From: Aphrophora alni
Lineage: Eukaryota > Arthropoda > Insecta > Hemiptera > Aphrophoridae
Assembly (NCBI GenBank): GCA_963513935.1
Contig: OY740768.1
Coordinates: 39,488,368-39,552,367, forward strand
Length of the DNA: 64,000 bases
Direction: 5' to 3'
A program made the translations under genes and the position numbers. The notes below the pieces were generated by a model. That model was not told the DNA's origin. It saw only the letters and a program-made list of their open reading frames with translations, and made no database searches. Within the stretch, counting starts at the first letter, position 1; each line of letters begins with the position of its first letter. Positions 36,871 to 51,995 of this stretch are shown in pieces.

Positions 36871-39800
36871 AACAGAACTTTCAACCAGTGTTTTGATTTT
36901 AAACTGTGTCTATATATTTAACTAGATTTCGTCAACAAATAAACAGTAAATGACATTAGAAGAAGGTTCAACATGTTCACACGTATTTCATAGAAATAAT
37001 AAATGTACTAAGCAAGTTAAATGATGATTGATTTTTTTATGGACCAGCAATAATTAATCAAGAAGGGTTTAAACTCTTGTCTTATCGTAATTCATAAAAA
37101 ATATTTATCATAATGTGTACATACAACTATGCAGTGTAGCATTCGGTTTTTGTTGATATTAAAGCATGGAAATGTTATTTTTCACTGTCATTCAATTTAG
37201 ATTCAGATTAATTTGACTTGTACACGAGTTATTCTTGGAAACGTTTCAAAATGAGCTCTTTTAAGTGTTATCATTCACTCCTTATCTCGCAATTTATCAA
37301 TGACGTCTACATACCTGCGTGTATTTATAGAGTTACAATCTAGCAGTAGCCATTAATTCACTTTAGACAGCTTTAAATTTGGAGATATAAACAACTTTTC
37401 TTTACATCGCCCGCTGCGATCTGTTGGCTCACGTACAGCGCATTCTACAGGTCTGATGTGTAACCTTCTACATTCCGTGGTTTGAATAACATCAATTGTC
37501 TACAAATAGTTACTATTTCCAGATTGTTTTCAAATTTAATTCCTAATAATGTTTGTGAAAGACAAAACAGTTGTATCGAGAGAAGAGTTTGGTAATGATT
37601 ACATTATTTAACAATCGATACTGTGTCAAATACGTCGGAATAAATAAATAAATAAAATATATATATATTCTGAAAGACAGTCTCCATGGTTCATTTTCAC
37701 TATTCGACCAACAGCAACAGATTTTGGAGTACTAATATTTTTTGGTGGGTTATTATTTTGTTCCAGGGAGAACTTCTGCGCAAAGGCTTAGCACTTTTTA
37801 TTTTACGGGGATTGTGTGTTTTTTTTAATTTTGACGCAGTTTTCATTCAAAAGTCCAAATATATCAAACCCGTTTTTTGAGAAAATACACCTTTTAAATT
37901 ATCATATCCAGAGTATAAATAATAGCGATTAAAATAATATTATTAACTAATTACGACATTATTAGTTCAACTTATATGTAATCGGTCTTAGTAGTTGAAC
38001 ATTATATTGATAGCGTTAAAAACAAATTTAAAAACAACGATCAGGTAATGTTTTATTTGTTGGTACAATTTTAAGAATAATTACGTATGGTTTTTAAATT
38101 TAAAATGATATCAAGTCCACATAACAGATTTACTAACTTATAACAAGCAAAACAATAGTACGTTATCTTCAAAATAAAATATGTCCAGCAATATGTGCTG
38201 ACCACCCGAGTTAGTGAAAGCCGATTAGTGGGCCATCACTAAAGATTTATTTACTTATCAAATCTACAAGCTAGAATGATCATCAGGTTAAATAGAAAAT
38301 TCTGATTTTTTGTTAATTTGTCGGATGTTAAAATGAGCTTTATAAATATAGTCATCTCTAAAAGTTCTCCTCTCTACCTCTTGATACAAAATGATGGTGC
38401 CAAGTAGTATAGTCTTAACTAGCTATTTGTGCGATAACTAAGAATATTAAATATTAAAGCCAGAGATTTTTAATTGGTATAAACTAAAAATAATAATAAT
38501 TTTTCATATCAGATCTTCAAATCGTCAACTTGTTATGAATACTTTGTGCTTCTGGTCGTAGTTTGTCATAACAGAGCAGCCAAGAGTAGGCTTCTCTTAG
38601 CGAGATAGTTTCAAGCAGGAGAGATTCTAACTTATTGTAAAAAAAGTAAATAAGCAAACAGATCAACTACGGAAATCAGTTTTAAACCATTATAATACCC
38701 CCTCATATTTTCAAAAATATATTAATGAAAATTAGTGTCTTCTGATCTATATTTTTTTTGTGGATAAACTGACAGTGGAATCAAAAGCTAGAGAGATCGT
38801 CACTTTATGAAAAGTAAACATGAAATATGGCGACTGCTCATCTGTTTTAATCTATTTTAATTTTCCTTTTTTTATTCCTCTTAACATCAGACAAAAAATA
38901 CAGTAGTCAACTATGGTTTCGTCTGCTCTTGTTGGTTGTGGGTTAATTAACAGTAATAAATATCCAAACTTGCGAGTCATCACATGGTGTGGACTAAAAT
39001 TAAAATATGATTGCCGGTAAGCTGTTATAAACAGTTCAGAACAACCTTTAGAGCCTATTTCACTTATTGTATTACATAAAAAATATCTCTATTGTGAATA
39101 CTGAACATCCAGGTAGAGACAAAATATAAGGTCCAGAGGTCTTGTTCTTTTTCCAATTTACTTACGTATTACGTTTTAGTACATTAGTTGAGCTATGAAC
39201 TATCACACTTTATATTCTACTTTTTAAGACGGTATCCAAGGTTAATTTCACTCTTTATAGGACAATTTCAAAATTATATTTTATGGTGAATATCAAACAA
39301 ACAATATATTTCGTTTTATAAAACCTACTGAAAGGTCAAATTAAAACTGCTGGTTTCTCCAAAATCGCCAAATTGTTGTTAACAAAATGTTGTTACCGCA
39401 CCAAATTTGATATCAATCGATTAATCCCATTGACCTCATTGCATTAAATAGTCGGTGAATTGACAGATGTTATTCCATAAACAATGTTTGTGTTCATAGC
39501 TCAAATAGGTATTGCTATGAAAAACCAAATATATATTTTTAACCAATCATAAAATTATACACTAACTCTATGTTGGAAAGTAAAATTCCTTGGACTTAAT
39601 TGGTCTATCCCCAAACTATGACTACACAATATGGTTTCAAATTGGATTATAGTTTCGAGCTTTGTACTATTATTTTTAGAAGGATATTTGAAGAACAACC
39701 ACAAGATAGACATATTTATTATTAATTGCTAATCATTACATTATTTTCAGTCATCAAATCATAATATCCTACAGACTGTGACTGAAAGATATATAAGTAG

Positions 39801-40110
39801 TACTGTCTAGTCTGACATACGGAAAAAAACTCTCCCTCTAAGAAAACACTACAGGTTGAGGAAAAACAAAGATGAAATCTCACTAGCCCCTTCAATATTG
39901 GATTCTGTTAGGTAACAAATACGTTCACAGATTACTTGTAGAAAAACAAAAATCGTCTGTCAGTACGTGACAAGTTTATATAAGTTGTAGAAAAGGAAAC
40001 AATAGTTACTTCCTTAGGTTGCAATTAAATCTCTTTGTGTATATAAGTAAACATTTATTTTTAAACCAATGAATATAATAATTTATCAGAAAGCTTAATA
40101 GTATATTTTA
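36871..40110. other. unassigned A+T-rich DNA
   Basis: The LINE 5' part (endonuclease) is not recognisable here. 37,410-37,480 is less A+T-rich without a recognised motif. No gene was seen. Confidence 0.45.
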
Positions 40111-41019
40111 TACAGAGTGATTGATATGTATATGATTGAAGTGTCAGCTGTTTTACTATGAAAATATTTGATTTATTAAAAGAAGTAATACGTCATCTCA
40201 CCTGAACTTTTTATGTTATCTCATTTAGTGGTTTTAAAATTCTTATACCCTCAGCCATTTTTCCAATATGGTACCAAACATTAAAATTAATAATAGAAAC
40301 CAATTTGTACGGTGGTTTTAGATTTTAAACAAAATGTTAAACATTTTCAATTTTTGTGTATTGTTTGATATATCGCACTGTTTAGAAAATCAAAATCACG
40401 ATTTCAGGCGTATTTACGATTCCACTTTCTGCAGTTAAAACAGTTTATCTGAGATTAAAATTGGAACTTATAAAGATTATAACGTAATAACAAAATACTA
40501 AGAATTTTAAAACTAACAAAATAAATTTATTTACTCTTGGTGGAGGTCTTATAAGTGATGATATTTAATGAACAATAATTGCCCGGTCTAAGATTTCATA
40601 CCAGTACTGAGAAACATTCAGGACCTGTTGTAGTGGTAAAAGTAAATAAAAGGATAACATGAACATAGGTTCGAAAACGCTTATTATTACCGCTATCTGC
40701 CATTTTTCTAAATACATTATATTATTATAACCTTGCAAATATATAAGATATTGAGTTCACGTTTGATACACACGATTTTTATGTTAAGCTTTATAGGTGT
40801 ACCAAAATCAAAGATTTTTAAAAATAGCCCCCATTTAAAATATTTAAAGTCGAATAACTCTAAATGTACCAATTCTACAAAAAATACAAGAGACAAAATA
40901 TTTTCCTCTTTTCTGGTGGATAAACAGGTCTACGCATTTTCTGACTTACGATAAATGTATTTATTTTTATTTTTAGGCATAGAACACATTCTAATAGTTT
41001 CTTCATGAATCACCTTGTA
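40111..41019. mobile_element. non-autonomous TIR DNA element, about 0.9 kb
   Basis: Left end TACAGAGTGATTGATATG and right end, read inward on the other strand, TACAAGGTGATTCATGAAG: 10 of the first 12 positions agree. Both ends are flanked by TA, as for the TA target duplication of Tc1/mariner-type elements, though the flank is itself A+T-rich, so this is weak. No transposase is encoded; a 73-codon frame at 40,733-40,954 matches the reading of the 27.4-kb relative only through common descent. The right 350 bp aligns with 27,381-27,700 in inverted orientation, which supports a dispersed family. Confidence 0.68.
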
Positions 41020-41182
41020 TATATGTTGTAATTAAAAATAAATTAGTAATTATACAATATTGTAATCGTGTTTTTAATTGGTTGAATATTTGTAGAGTAG
41101 AGAAATTTTTGTATTTGATTAAATTTTTATTTTATTTTTAAATATTTTTTATTTGACATAAATTGTCAAACAATTTATGTTC

Positions 41183-41184
<2 letters not shown>

Positions 41185-41249
<65 letters not shown>

Positions 41250-41286
41250 GTTATTATTATTATTATCATTATTATTATTATTGTTA
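41185..41286. repeat. (TTA)n microsatellite
   Basis: About 33 trinucleotide units with three interruptions. It explains the poly-isoleucine frame on the minus strand. Confidence 0.96.
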
Positions 41287-43030
41287 TGTAATACTTCGTG
41301 ATATTGTCCCTTAAAATTTTTGTCAGCTGTTTGTCGTCAACGCAGTGTGAGTCCAAAACTGGAGTAATTTTGATTAAATTTAATATTTGGACACATTTTT
41401 CTTAGCAATACTGAGTTTTTCTTTTGAACTCAAAAAATTAATAAATTCAAAATTTAGGGTTTTTCGTAATCAGCTCTAAAAATTCTGAATAGATTATTCT
41501 GAAATGTTGTTTCCTTTAAGGTCCTAATCGATGAATTGGCAACTATTTTACCAAATTATAAATAAAGGTTTAGCAGTCGAAAATAAAAATCAGGCAATGT
41601 CACTAGAACTATGTCTCCAAATCTGGCCACAATTGGGTTTGTTTGATATTTATGGATTTAGGCAATCGTCCTTAAAGTGTGTTTTCTTTTACGTTGGTGT
41701 TTACCACATTGGTTTAGGAACCCTACCATTTCTCTTATATTTTATTTCAGTAGAATTATCTACATTGAAGTTAAAGCTCCTAAAGCTGTGTTTAAAGTTG
41801 GTTTCACTTAAGAGATGAATTTCGAACTAAGATTTTTCGCGCTATAGAAGATAATTTTTCTTACTTATTACTTAATTTTTGTATTGATGAATGAGAAGAG
41901 TTGAAGAACGGTTACGCATCATTTACTTGAAACCTTGGCTTTCTGCGTGATGTATCCAATATAGTAATTAGAATAGTATCACAAGTGTAAAATATAAACA
42001 TTTACATAAAGAACTTGATTTATTCGAGGAATGTTACAAAATTATGGATATCGCTATGCAAATATGAACGAACGAACTAAGCCATTCCATGGCCGTGGGG
42101 TGAATACAAGTATTAAATGTTCGGCATTATGGTCACCCTAGTTATGAGCATGACCTCAATAGCACACAACGATGTGTAAACACGTCTGGAATTGGTGCTG
42201 TTTGCATTCTCAATGTTATAATGTGTTGGTTTGTAAACACGATTTATTTTTCACCCACGAATATTGTGGGGCAATTAGCATAACTGTTGGGGTAAGCGAT
42301 TTATATCTCGTCGCCAGGTGGTTTATGGGGATCATCAAACATTAGCTATGCATGCTGCTGGGATTGATACACAACAAATAATTTGCGTGATAAAAAAAAT
42401 CTGAACTGATTAATAAATTGGTATATATATTAATTCGATTCAAAACCATTATATATCAACGTATTAAAACGTATTAAATATCAGGTAATTTAATGATATT
42501 TTAAATCATTAAATTTGATTAAATGAACAAATATATGCACTTTCCCAATATGATTGATTAGTGTACATTTATTTAAATTATGAACAAATTATGTCCTTAA
42601 CTGAATTAATTGTCGAGGATGTGACATTGAATATTATGAATTTTGAATCAGTAGTTTCTTGAAAGTCATTTGAAATTGTAATCTGTAGAATAACTTACTT
42701 AATCCGTTAGTATTGCAACAAATTACATAAGCTGACAATTTAATTATACTTACAATGTCTGTGGATATAAAGTTTAATAGTTATTTTCGTACCAAATAGA
42801 TTATCAGACGAATCCAGTAATGAAGGGAACATATGCTTTATAAACGCTGTGATAGATTCTCCGTGGATTTAATAAGAGTTTATGAGACGTTTACTTAACT
42901 AGTACACAAAGAACAAGGTAGGTTAGGTAATTTATAAAGAATTTCGTCTTAATTTTGTTAATATTCACGTTGCATACCCTCAGGAAATTATCGTATTACC
43001 CTCAGGAACTCAACAAATTATATTTCACAA
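41287..43030. other. unassigned DNA with a 95-codon frame
   Basis: A + strand frame at 41,531-41,818 (95 codons, hydrophobic in its second half) has no recognised domain and no splice or promoter context that I can defend. 42,060-42,380 is less A+T-rich and unassigned. 42,488-42,515 has a short palindrome (ATTTAATGAT/ATCATTAAAT). Confidence 0.35.
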
Positions 43031-43073
43031 GTCGTCGTCATCGTCGTCGTCGTTGTCGTTGTTGTTGTCGTCT
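43031..43073. repeat. (GTC/GTT)n trinucleotide repeat
   Basis: About 14 units of GTC, with GTT and ATC variants. It explains the Asp/Asn-rich tail-to-stop frame on the minus strand. Confidence 0.92.
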
Positions 43074-45540
43074 GTACGTATGATAGCGGCCACAAAAATT
43101 AGGATAAGAACTTTAAACTTGGTATAAAACACTAAACCGTGGTTATAGAGAACCATATTGAAATTTATTTTTAATAATCTCACTAAGAATTTCAATTTGG
43201 TGGTCATTTCAACAGTTTCTTTTACAGTCATATCTCTGGGTTATTCAACTTATAACAAAATAAATTAGATAACAATTTGCAGATTGAAGTACTGCCTATT
43301 ACGTTACCAACCTCACCACTCTATGAATATAAATATCGGAGTTATTGTCAAAAATGTAATTTTGATCTCTGACCTACCAGGGTAATGCAATATACGTGAA
43401 GTTAATAAATCCATGGTCAGTCACCGACAAGATCGAAGTGAATGGACAGTGTTATAAAATATACATATATACGGGGCACGTTAGGAATGAAATGATATAC
43501 ATAATTACGAGGTTCAGAAAACCAGTGTCTCAACTGATTTAACAAACCGTATGTGATAAGATCCCTTGTTTTATCAATACAATTTAAAATTTCTTGCATG
43601 ACCAAGGAAATCATCTTTTGGTTACTACATTGTATGGATTTGTATGTATTATAATATTGTATTGGGTTAGTACCAAGAAGGCAATCAATTTATGTTAAAG
43701 TATTGCACCACCTTCAAAACAATGCCAAGTAAAATTAGTTGACCTATGTTTTTAGAACACTAACCTCGAATGATATGTAAGACAAAAATTGTCGTGCGTA
43801 GATATTTTTATGTATTTCCTATTATTTATTTTGTTATAGAACTTTAAGTACTTTATGAAATTAGACTTTGTATACGACACACATTATCAAGACGTATATT
43901 ATAGTAAGGTCATTCTCATTTTCAGGGTTTCGCCCAATACCAGATATAACTTTGAATCTGTAGTAATCCATGCTTGGTAATACTTTTTGTTGTGTACATT
44001 ACCTGCATATATTTATATTTTTAAGCTGAAGATTTGTTTTAATAATTCTTAATCCCTTATTTCCTATAAAAGAGAGAAATTGTAATCTCTTTAAAAATGT
44101 ATAATAAGAAGGGACATATAACTGTATAACTCTATAACATAAAACTGTATAAAGTTTTTTTCTTGTTGCTTAAGAGTAAAAACCATTAAGTCATCATCGA
44201 CTTATAGAAAAGTAAAGAAAGAACTCTAGCCCAAAGTTAGAAAAGAACAAGAGTCGATTAAGAGACCTAATAGGAAAGATGAAAGAAAGAGAATTCATCC
44301 AAGACTGCATGAAAAAAATCCAGATCCGGCTAAACTACTTCTGCATCGCCACTGCCGTATTAACTAAATGTGAGCACTTGAGGTTCAATAAAATTTATAA
44401 GATTTTTAAGTGATAAACATAATTTACAAAATGCTTTTCATTCAAGAACGTAACGTTTCATAATTAAAAATCAATTACATTTAAAATCGGTCAAATATTT
44501 GTGGCTAAATACCGAGTCTTTCAAAAGTTACTTGTAACGTTGTGTTTTCGTTATTTATTGTCCAATCGCCAATAAAAACTCTATTTTATGTATATAAAAA
44601 TGGGATTTATTAAAACACCAGCTGTTATTTATTGCTATATATTTGTTGCTACAGTAACAATTTTTCTCATTGTAGACAAATTTCAAACATAGAAATCTAA
44701 TAATTTATAAGGTTGTAGTAGTTTAAAAAATCATTAAAATGATTGTTTTTTATTCAATTATGAATTTAGTTTTACAAAAACCCATCGCATTGATTTAGTG
44801 AGTTCATAAATATTAGTGGAGTTTATCAGCAGAGTAAGTGAGTTTCGTACTCACAACGGTTTGAGGTGTGGAATCTGTGGTGTAGTCGCGAATAAACATT
44901 AGTTAGTGAGTTTGAAACCACCGAGTCCATTAGAGACATCAAGAGGACAGGAAAATGATCAATTGCCAGGGGTGACATATCTGCTGCTGAAGTCTTAATG
45001 AAAAAAAAAAAGTTTATAAAATAACATAAAATCAAGAAATTTCACAAAATCTTGATATTATTTAGACAACAATTCATGGACAATGTATTTTAATCCCCAC
45101 TTTCAGCTTATTGGGTATTTTACTATAATAATATTGCAACAAATAAACAGTACAAAAATGTACACTATATTTTTCACACAACCATTTACATTCGAAATAA
45201 TAACCAAACAAATCTAATAGTCACCGAAACTGTAGGTAAGTTCGGTAAACACAATATTTATATATTTAAATAAGATCTGAACTTGTTTCGCTTGTTTTAC
45301 ACATTCGTCTTATGGATACATATTATGAGATGAAATCAAGCTTAAATGATAGGGGTGGAAGTTATTTCCTTTTTTTAAATAATCCGTAACTGTAGTTTTC
45401 CTATATATAAAATTTTGCATACTGTTTTTCCTCATTAACCTTCACATTTCTTCAACATGATCATAAAATTGTTAGAGATTATTTTGATAAAGTATGACTC
45501 ATAGAAGTTGCATTGCGATTTATGTGTGTTTTATTCACGT
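43074..45540. other. unassigned A+T-rich DNA
   Basis: 44,222-44,365 reads open on the + strand with many Lys, Arg and Glu codons, and 44,826-45,035 reads open on the minus strand; neither resembles a family I know. Both are less A+T-rich than the surroundings and may be element fragments. Confidence 0.35.
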
Positions 45541-45910
45541 CCCGGCGTTTTTGGAGAGATGAAGACTAATAAGTTGTTTGGTAAGCCACTTATTTAATCA
45601 AAAATGTATGAACCGATTTTTTAAAAATATTAGTTATGGGTTTTTGTCATAAGCCAGGTACCTGCAATTTTCTAATTATCAATTAAAATGATAAAAAGTC
45701 CTAAGATTTGGCCAAAATAAGTCCATATACCAAATTTAATTAAAATTAATTTACTCTTTGGGGCTGTAAAGCACTGTACAGGCGACAAACAATAGAGATA
45801 CAGACAGACGGAAGCACGACAAAGAAACATAATATTCTAACTGTCCCAAAAGTAATATTTTTGGCTCAAAGGACCTCAAACTTTTGACACGTCCTCAAAA
45901 ACACGACAGA
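45541..45910. repeat. probable dispersed-repeat fragment (ACAGACAGACGG... type)
   Basis: A tract with GTATGAACCGATTTTTTAAA, CCAAATTTAATTAAAATT, a GAGATACAGACAGACGGAAG stretch and a following CGACAAAGAAACATAATATT. This order (aaccgatttt, ccaaattt, cagacagacgg, acaaagaaac) is common in ends of dispersed elements in arthropod genomes. Family not determined. Confidence 0.4.
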
Positions 45911-48900
45911 AAGTTTTTGCCTCGTCACATAACTATCTATTGGTGTGAGAAAATAAATATTTAATATAATTTACGTGGGACAATGTAAAAATAAAAATAT
46001 GTAAACATTAGATTCCCATAATTTTTATATAAAATATACACAAAACACAGCCACTATTACGGTCGAAACCACAGCTTATAAAACAGTTCAGCAACGAACA
46101 ACATTTCCCATTCATTCTATGGAGTGGCCAACCATTACCAGTCCTACAAAGATCTTACGTCATCTCACACCTTGATGTTCGCAGACATTATGCGCGAGGT
46201 TTACACTTTATGCGACATTGTTCTCTCACTAAACTCTTAAATAGTCTCTTTTATTACTATAATCATCATGTAATGCCATCGTACCTTCGACAAAGATAAT
46301 TTTTAATTGAGAAATATTGTCTGTAGTCTTCTGAATTATCACTGTAAATTATAAGCTTCGTGTGCGTCTAATATCAACTTTTATGTTCATTGGAAATAAT
46401 CGTCGGTGAAATAGTAAATAAAACGATTTCAAAAATTATATGCTAGACGCAAGTTTGTATAGGTAAATATATCAAAAGGTGTTGCATTCATCTATGTCAA
46501 CGACTGTGATTATGTAAAATTGATCTTTACTGTTCTACATAAATAATGTTCAAATATTACCATAGACTGTACGCAAGGCAATAACTAGATTCACAAGTTG
46601 GGTTTAAATTTATTTTCTTGTAGACGGCTTCATACCAAAGTTAATTTCCCAAAGATATAATGACTCACAGTGCAATTTCTTGCGAAAATTTTCTTATATT
46701 TTATCCCTCCTGTATGATATTTAAAACATAACAGATTCTTTCGTGTTTCATATATGCAATCCTGCACTACATGAATGAGAATAGGTTAATATATTTTTGT
46801 GTGATCAGCGTGTATATTTTCTTCTAATTTTAAATTACAAAAGTGCAAATAGAATGTTATGACGTATATTTTGATTGTTACGAAATCCTTAGTAACACTA
46901 TCTAATACGAGAATATAAATTAATGGTCAAATATTATATGTAAATATCATAAGCTGTTTTTACTAAAGTTAAAGTATTTTTTTTCTGTTTAATACATTTA
47001 ATTATAATGTATAAATATGTGTCCATCCGCACAATATATGTCTAGAGCATTTTTTACCAACTTTGGTCAAATTGAAACCACTCGTATTTATGCACACACA
47101 GCAACACACGTAAATAATGAAAAAGATCACCTCTTTGTTAGGTTGAATTTCTACTTACTTTAGGTCGATAAGACGGACACAATCTTTCCCCTTAAAAATA
47201 CCTTCAATTGCGTCTGTCGTGTGGGAAATTCAGCCTTAATGAATATCAAAGTTATTTCTACCTAAATAGAGATTCCACTTACTTCATATCATCTTATTGA
47301 AATCGCATCCTAGGTGATCCCACTAATATACTACAGTATAGTGTTTAATGATTTAGTTAAAAATAATTAATTATTTGGTTTTGATTTTTTACATTCTTTC
47401 CAATGGAAAAAATTCCATACTTTTGACTTCACGCACAGGTTTTAGAATGTTGTTTTCCATATCAATCGTTGTTGGGATGAGGTAATATATATAACAACTA
47501 AACAGAATGTGTTTTTATTTTGTCTTTACATTTTTTTTAAATACCTCTAAAACAGGCATTTTTTCAAGACCTGACCAAAAACAACTCTGTTTAGAAAGTT
47601 TTCAATAACATTTAATCAAACCAAAAACGAAATTGCTTTCTTCTGCTATTTACACAAAAATAACGAGTTGTACAAATTATACGTTATGATCTTAGTTATG
47701 AAAGAAAAACTATAATAACCCAATTTCACAAAATTGGTGATACGATTTCAGATAAATGACTGCCAATACATAACTAAAAATGCTAAAACATGAATTTAAT
47801 AAACTACCAGGTTCTGATTATTTACCAACATTATAATATAGTCTTGTTTTACCAGAAAAATATTTTTTTCTATTAAATATAACACAGAATGAGAAAGTAT
47901 ATTAAAAAGGGTAAATAATTGTTTGAAAAAGTTATACTTGTAGAATTGCTTACACACATGCTTACACTTATTGCAGGCTATCATCACTGACTAATTTTAT
48001 TAGTGTACGTAATTATCGTTCAATTGAAATGTCAATAATATGTATTTTAACTTATAAGTCATAAAACCATAATAATCCGTCATCACTGAGATGTGATTTC
48101 CAATACGTTTCCGTGATTGACGATATGACGTCAATGAAGCTTTCACCCTCGTCTCAATAAGACATGACATCTATGAAGCTTCGTACGACATGCTACATAA
48201 TTAAACAATCACAGACAAATTAATCAATAATTAAAAGAAAGAGTAAGATATTAATAATCCTATTACAGATGTATATTTGTTATCTACGTTCGAATATGTC
48301 GAGATAGGTTACTGACTAGAAAAAAATAAACAAATCTTTTCTCTCTAAAAATCAAAAAATTGTTATGAACAACAAAATGATCTTCATCATCCGTATTGTT
48401 TATAAGATATAATAGGTGGAATAACTTGATAAAATGGAGATAATAACTATGTTACTTTCATAATATTTAATCAAAACAGTAGTAAAAACAAAAAAATTCA
48501 AATCTACAATTAAAGCTCACACTTCTAAAATACTAAATTCAAAATAATATGTTTAGTGTTCATTTATTTTACTTTAACATGTATATAAAATAAAACTATT
48601 ATAAAATTTTGTATTTATTTTCGAATATTAGTCTCGAATTGCTTGTACCAGATTTATTTTCTTCCACATAGTTCTAATTTACTTTTAACGTAGTGTACCC
48701 CCCCCCTTCTTTAACGATTGTCATATTCTTTGCTAATTCCAAAAGGTAGAGACAATATACTTTGCCTTGATGGGTGGTTTCACGAAACGTTACCTTCATA
48801 CATCACACAGCAACAGTTGTAAATTAACACCAGTTGACAATTCGTAACTAACAGGGACATTCGTCACGACGAGTCCTGGTCTTCTTTTCAACATAGTGAA

Positions 48901-49340
48901 AATTATACTTTACCTGCGATTACCAAATACGTATATTGTGTTGGAATCTGCCGTCCTAAGTTGTAGGAAAGTCAATGACTTCTTCGAGGTGTTGTAAAGA
49001 CTTTGTGTCACAATGGAAGAACAGATAGGGATTTCAAGACCCTGAGAATAATGCTATACAATGTAGCAAAGAGTGGATGATTAACTAGCCCACAATTTTT
49101 TCCAAATATTTATCTTAAGCTTGAATATCAGTAAATTATATTCTAATAAACCAACAATTTTACAAATAATTAGTGGAGTTGTGGAAGTACTATAATTTTG
49201 ATCTATTTTTCTAATTGAGGCCCCTTCTCTGTTGTACATGTTTACAGAGAAACTGATAATTTTTTGCATTAATTTACAACATTAAAAAAAGTTATAATCT
49301 AGCCGTATCTAAGTTATATCTGTATCAAACAAAAAAAACT

Positions 49341-49344
<4 letters not shown>
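45911..49344. other. unassigned A+T-rich DNA
   Basis: Includes a duplicated 18-mer-like sequence (ATGACGTCAATGAAGCTT at 48,125 and ATGACATCTATGAAGCTT at 48,164) and a C9 run near 48,700. 46,075-46,210 is less A+T-rich without a recognised motif. No gene was seen. Confidence 0.45.

Positions 49345-49372
<28 letters not shown>
49345..49372. repeat. poly(A) run, 28 bases, followed by (GAA)n
   Basis: A28 followed by three or four GAA units to 49,381. No retroposon body was recognised at its left. Confidence 0.95.
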
Positions 49373-49373
<1 letters not shown>

Positions 49374-49432
49374 AAGAAGAAGTGGTACTTATATTTCAGC
49401 CTCCCGATATTAATAATAATAGACTAATAATA

Positions 49433-49437
<5 letters not shown>

Positions 49438-49481
<44 letters not shown>

Positions 49482-49498
49482 CCCGCGTGTGTGTGTGT
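49438..49498. repeat. (TA)n(GT)n compound microsatellite
   Basis: TA units to 49,470, then GT units broken by CCCGC. Confidence 0.96.
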
Positions 49499-51029
<1,531 letters not shown>

Positions 51030-51850
51030 TATTTATTATGTATGTACGTTACCCTGCCGGGTACTCTGTTTCAACAATAGAAGTCAATGAATCTAGTTTC
51101 ACTGCATCTTATATCATATCCATTATAGTTATACACACATCTCCAATTACAAAGTAACAAATGAAAATTACCTAACAATTTACTGGTTTTGTGAAAAAGT
51201 AAACATAAAAATATTAGGACCACATTCAAAGTACTAATTAGTGTAAACATTAAGATATTTCAAAAACTGTGTAGAATATTTTGTTATTCTTATTATATAA
51301 AGAGTTTTTTGTTGGAACCTCAGTAATAAAATATTTTAATGAATAGTCTTCCCTCTCATAACAAAGGTTTTTTAAAGTTTAGGTGTCATACGCAACTTTA
51401 GACGAAATGTGGTGAAAAATTAAAGTAAATTATTTTACGTTGGTTAAAAGTAAAATAAAATCCCTCTAAAATGTATTAAATTTCATATATTTACAAATTA
51501 TTATAATTATCAATTCACCGATATACATTTTTACTTTAAAAAAACGCTTCAAAATCAAACACAAACAGATTTTTTGTTTGTATAATTCTATGGTAACATA
51601 AGTTAATGAATTTAGGAGCCAGATTAACACTGAAACACCAAGTGTTATTTAATTTAACGTGGAGGTCTACCAAGAATCTTCGATCCTTAGCATAAATTGT
51701 ATAATTAGGGTTTTATATTATGACAACTTACAATATACATAACATACAATGAATTAAAATTTAATTTAACCTTAAACACAATTTTTCAAAATATTGTGAT
51801 TATTATATGTACTGTAAGAGTTATTAGTTTAATTATTGTAGCTGTTATAC
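51030..51850. other. unassigned A+T-rich DNA
   Basis: No gene or element was recognised. Confidence 0.45.
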
Positions 51851-51860
51851 AGAAGTTTAT

Positions 51861-51995
51861 ACAGCTGTTTCTCAGAAGAAAATGGCGACATTGTCATTGA
51901 AACGCATTAGATTTCATAAATGCACTATTTGTGAGAATTGTGTTCTAGTTTAGTTCAAACTTAACATTTATTTCTAAAATATCATATTAAATGTA
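51861..51995 (+). mobile_element. retroelement-end relic related to 55.15-55.29 kb
   Basis: AGCTGTTTCTCAGAAGA, GGCGACATTGTCATT, GAAACGCATTAGA, ATGCACTATTTGTGAG, AATTGTGTTCT and CTTAACATTT occur in the same order as in the 55.2-kb copy, so the two are dispersed copies. The CTGA of the ribozyme-like core is mutated (CAGAAGA). The GAC/GTC stem and GAAAC remain, and GCAT/ATGC can still pair after GAAAC. Confidence 0.6.

Noticed and set aside
41138..41356. Poly-isoleucine frame on the minus strand
   Set aside because: Translation of the (TTA)n microsatellite.
41531..41818. 95-codon frame as a host gene
   Set aside because: Length is within chance for this window, there is no known domain, and neither a start context nor splice sites could be defended.
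43025..43231. Frame with an Asp/Asn-rich C-terminus on the minus strand
   Set aside because: The tail is the (GTC)n repeat; the rest has no recognisable family features.
46075..46210. WPTITSP-like reading resembling the WPxxSPDLNP block of a Tc1-type transposase
   Set aside because: The similarity is a few residues only and no other transposase motif lies in order around it.
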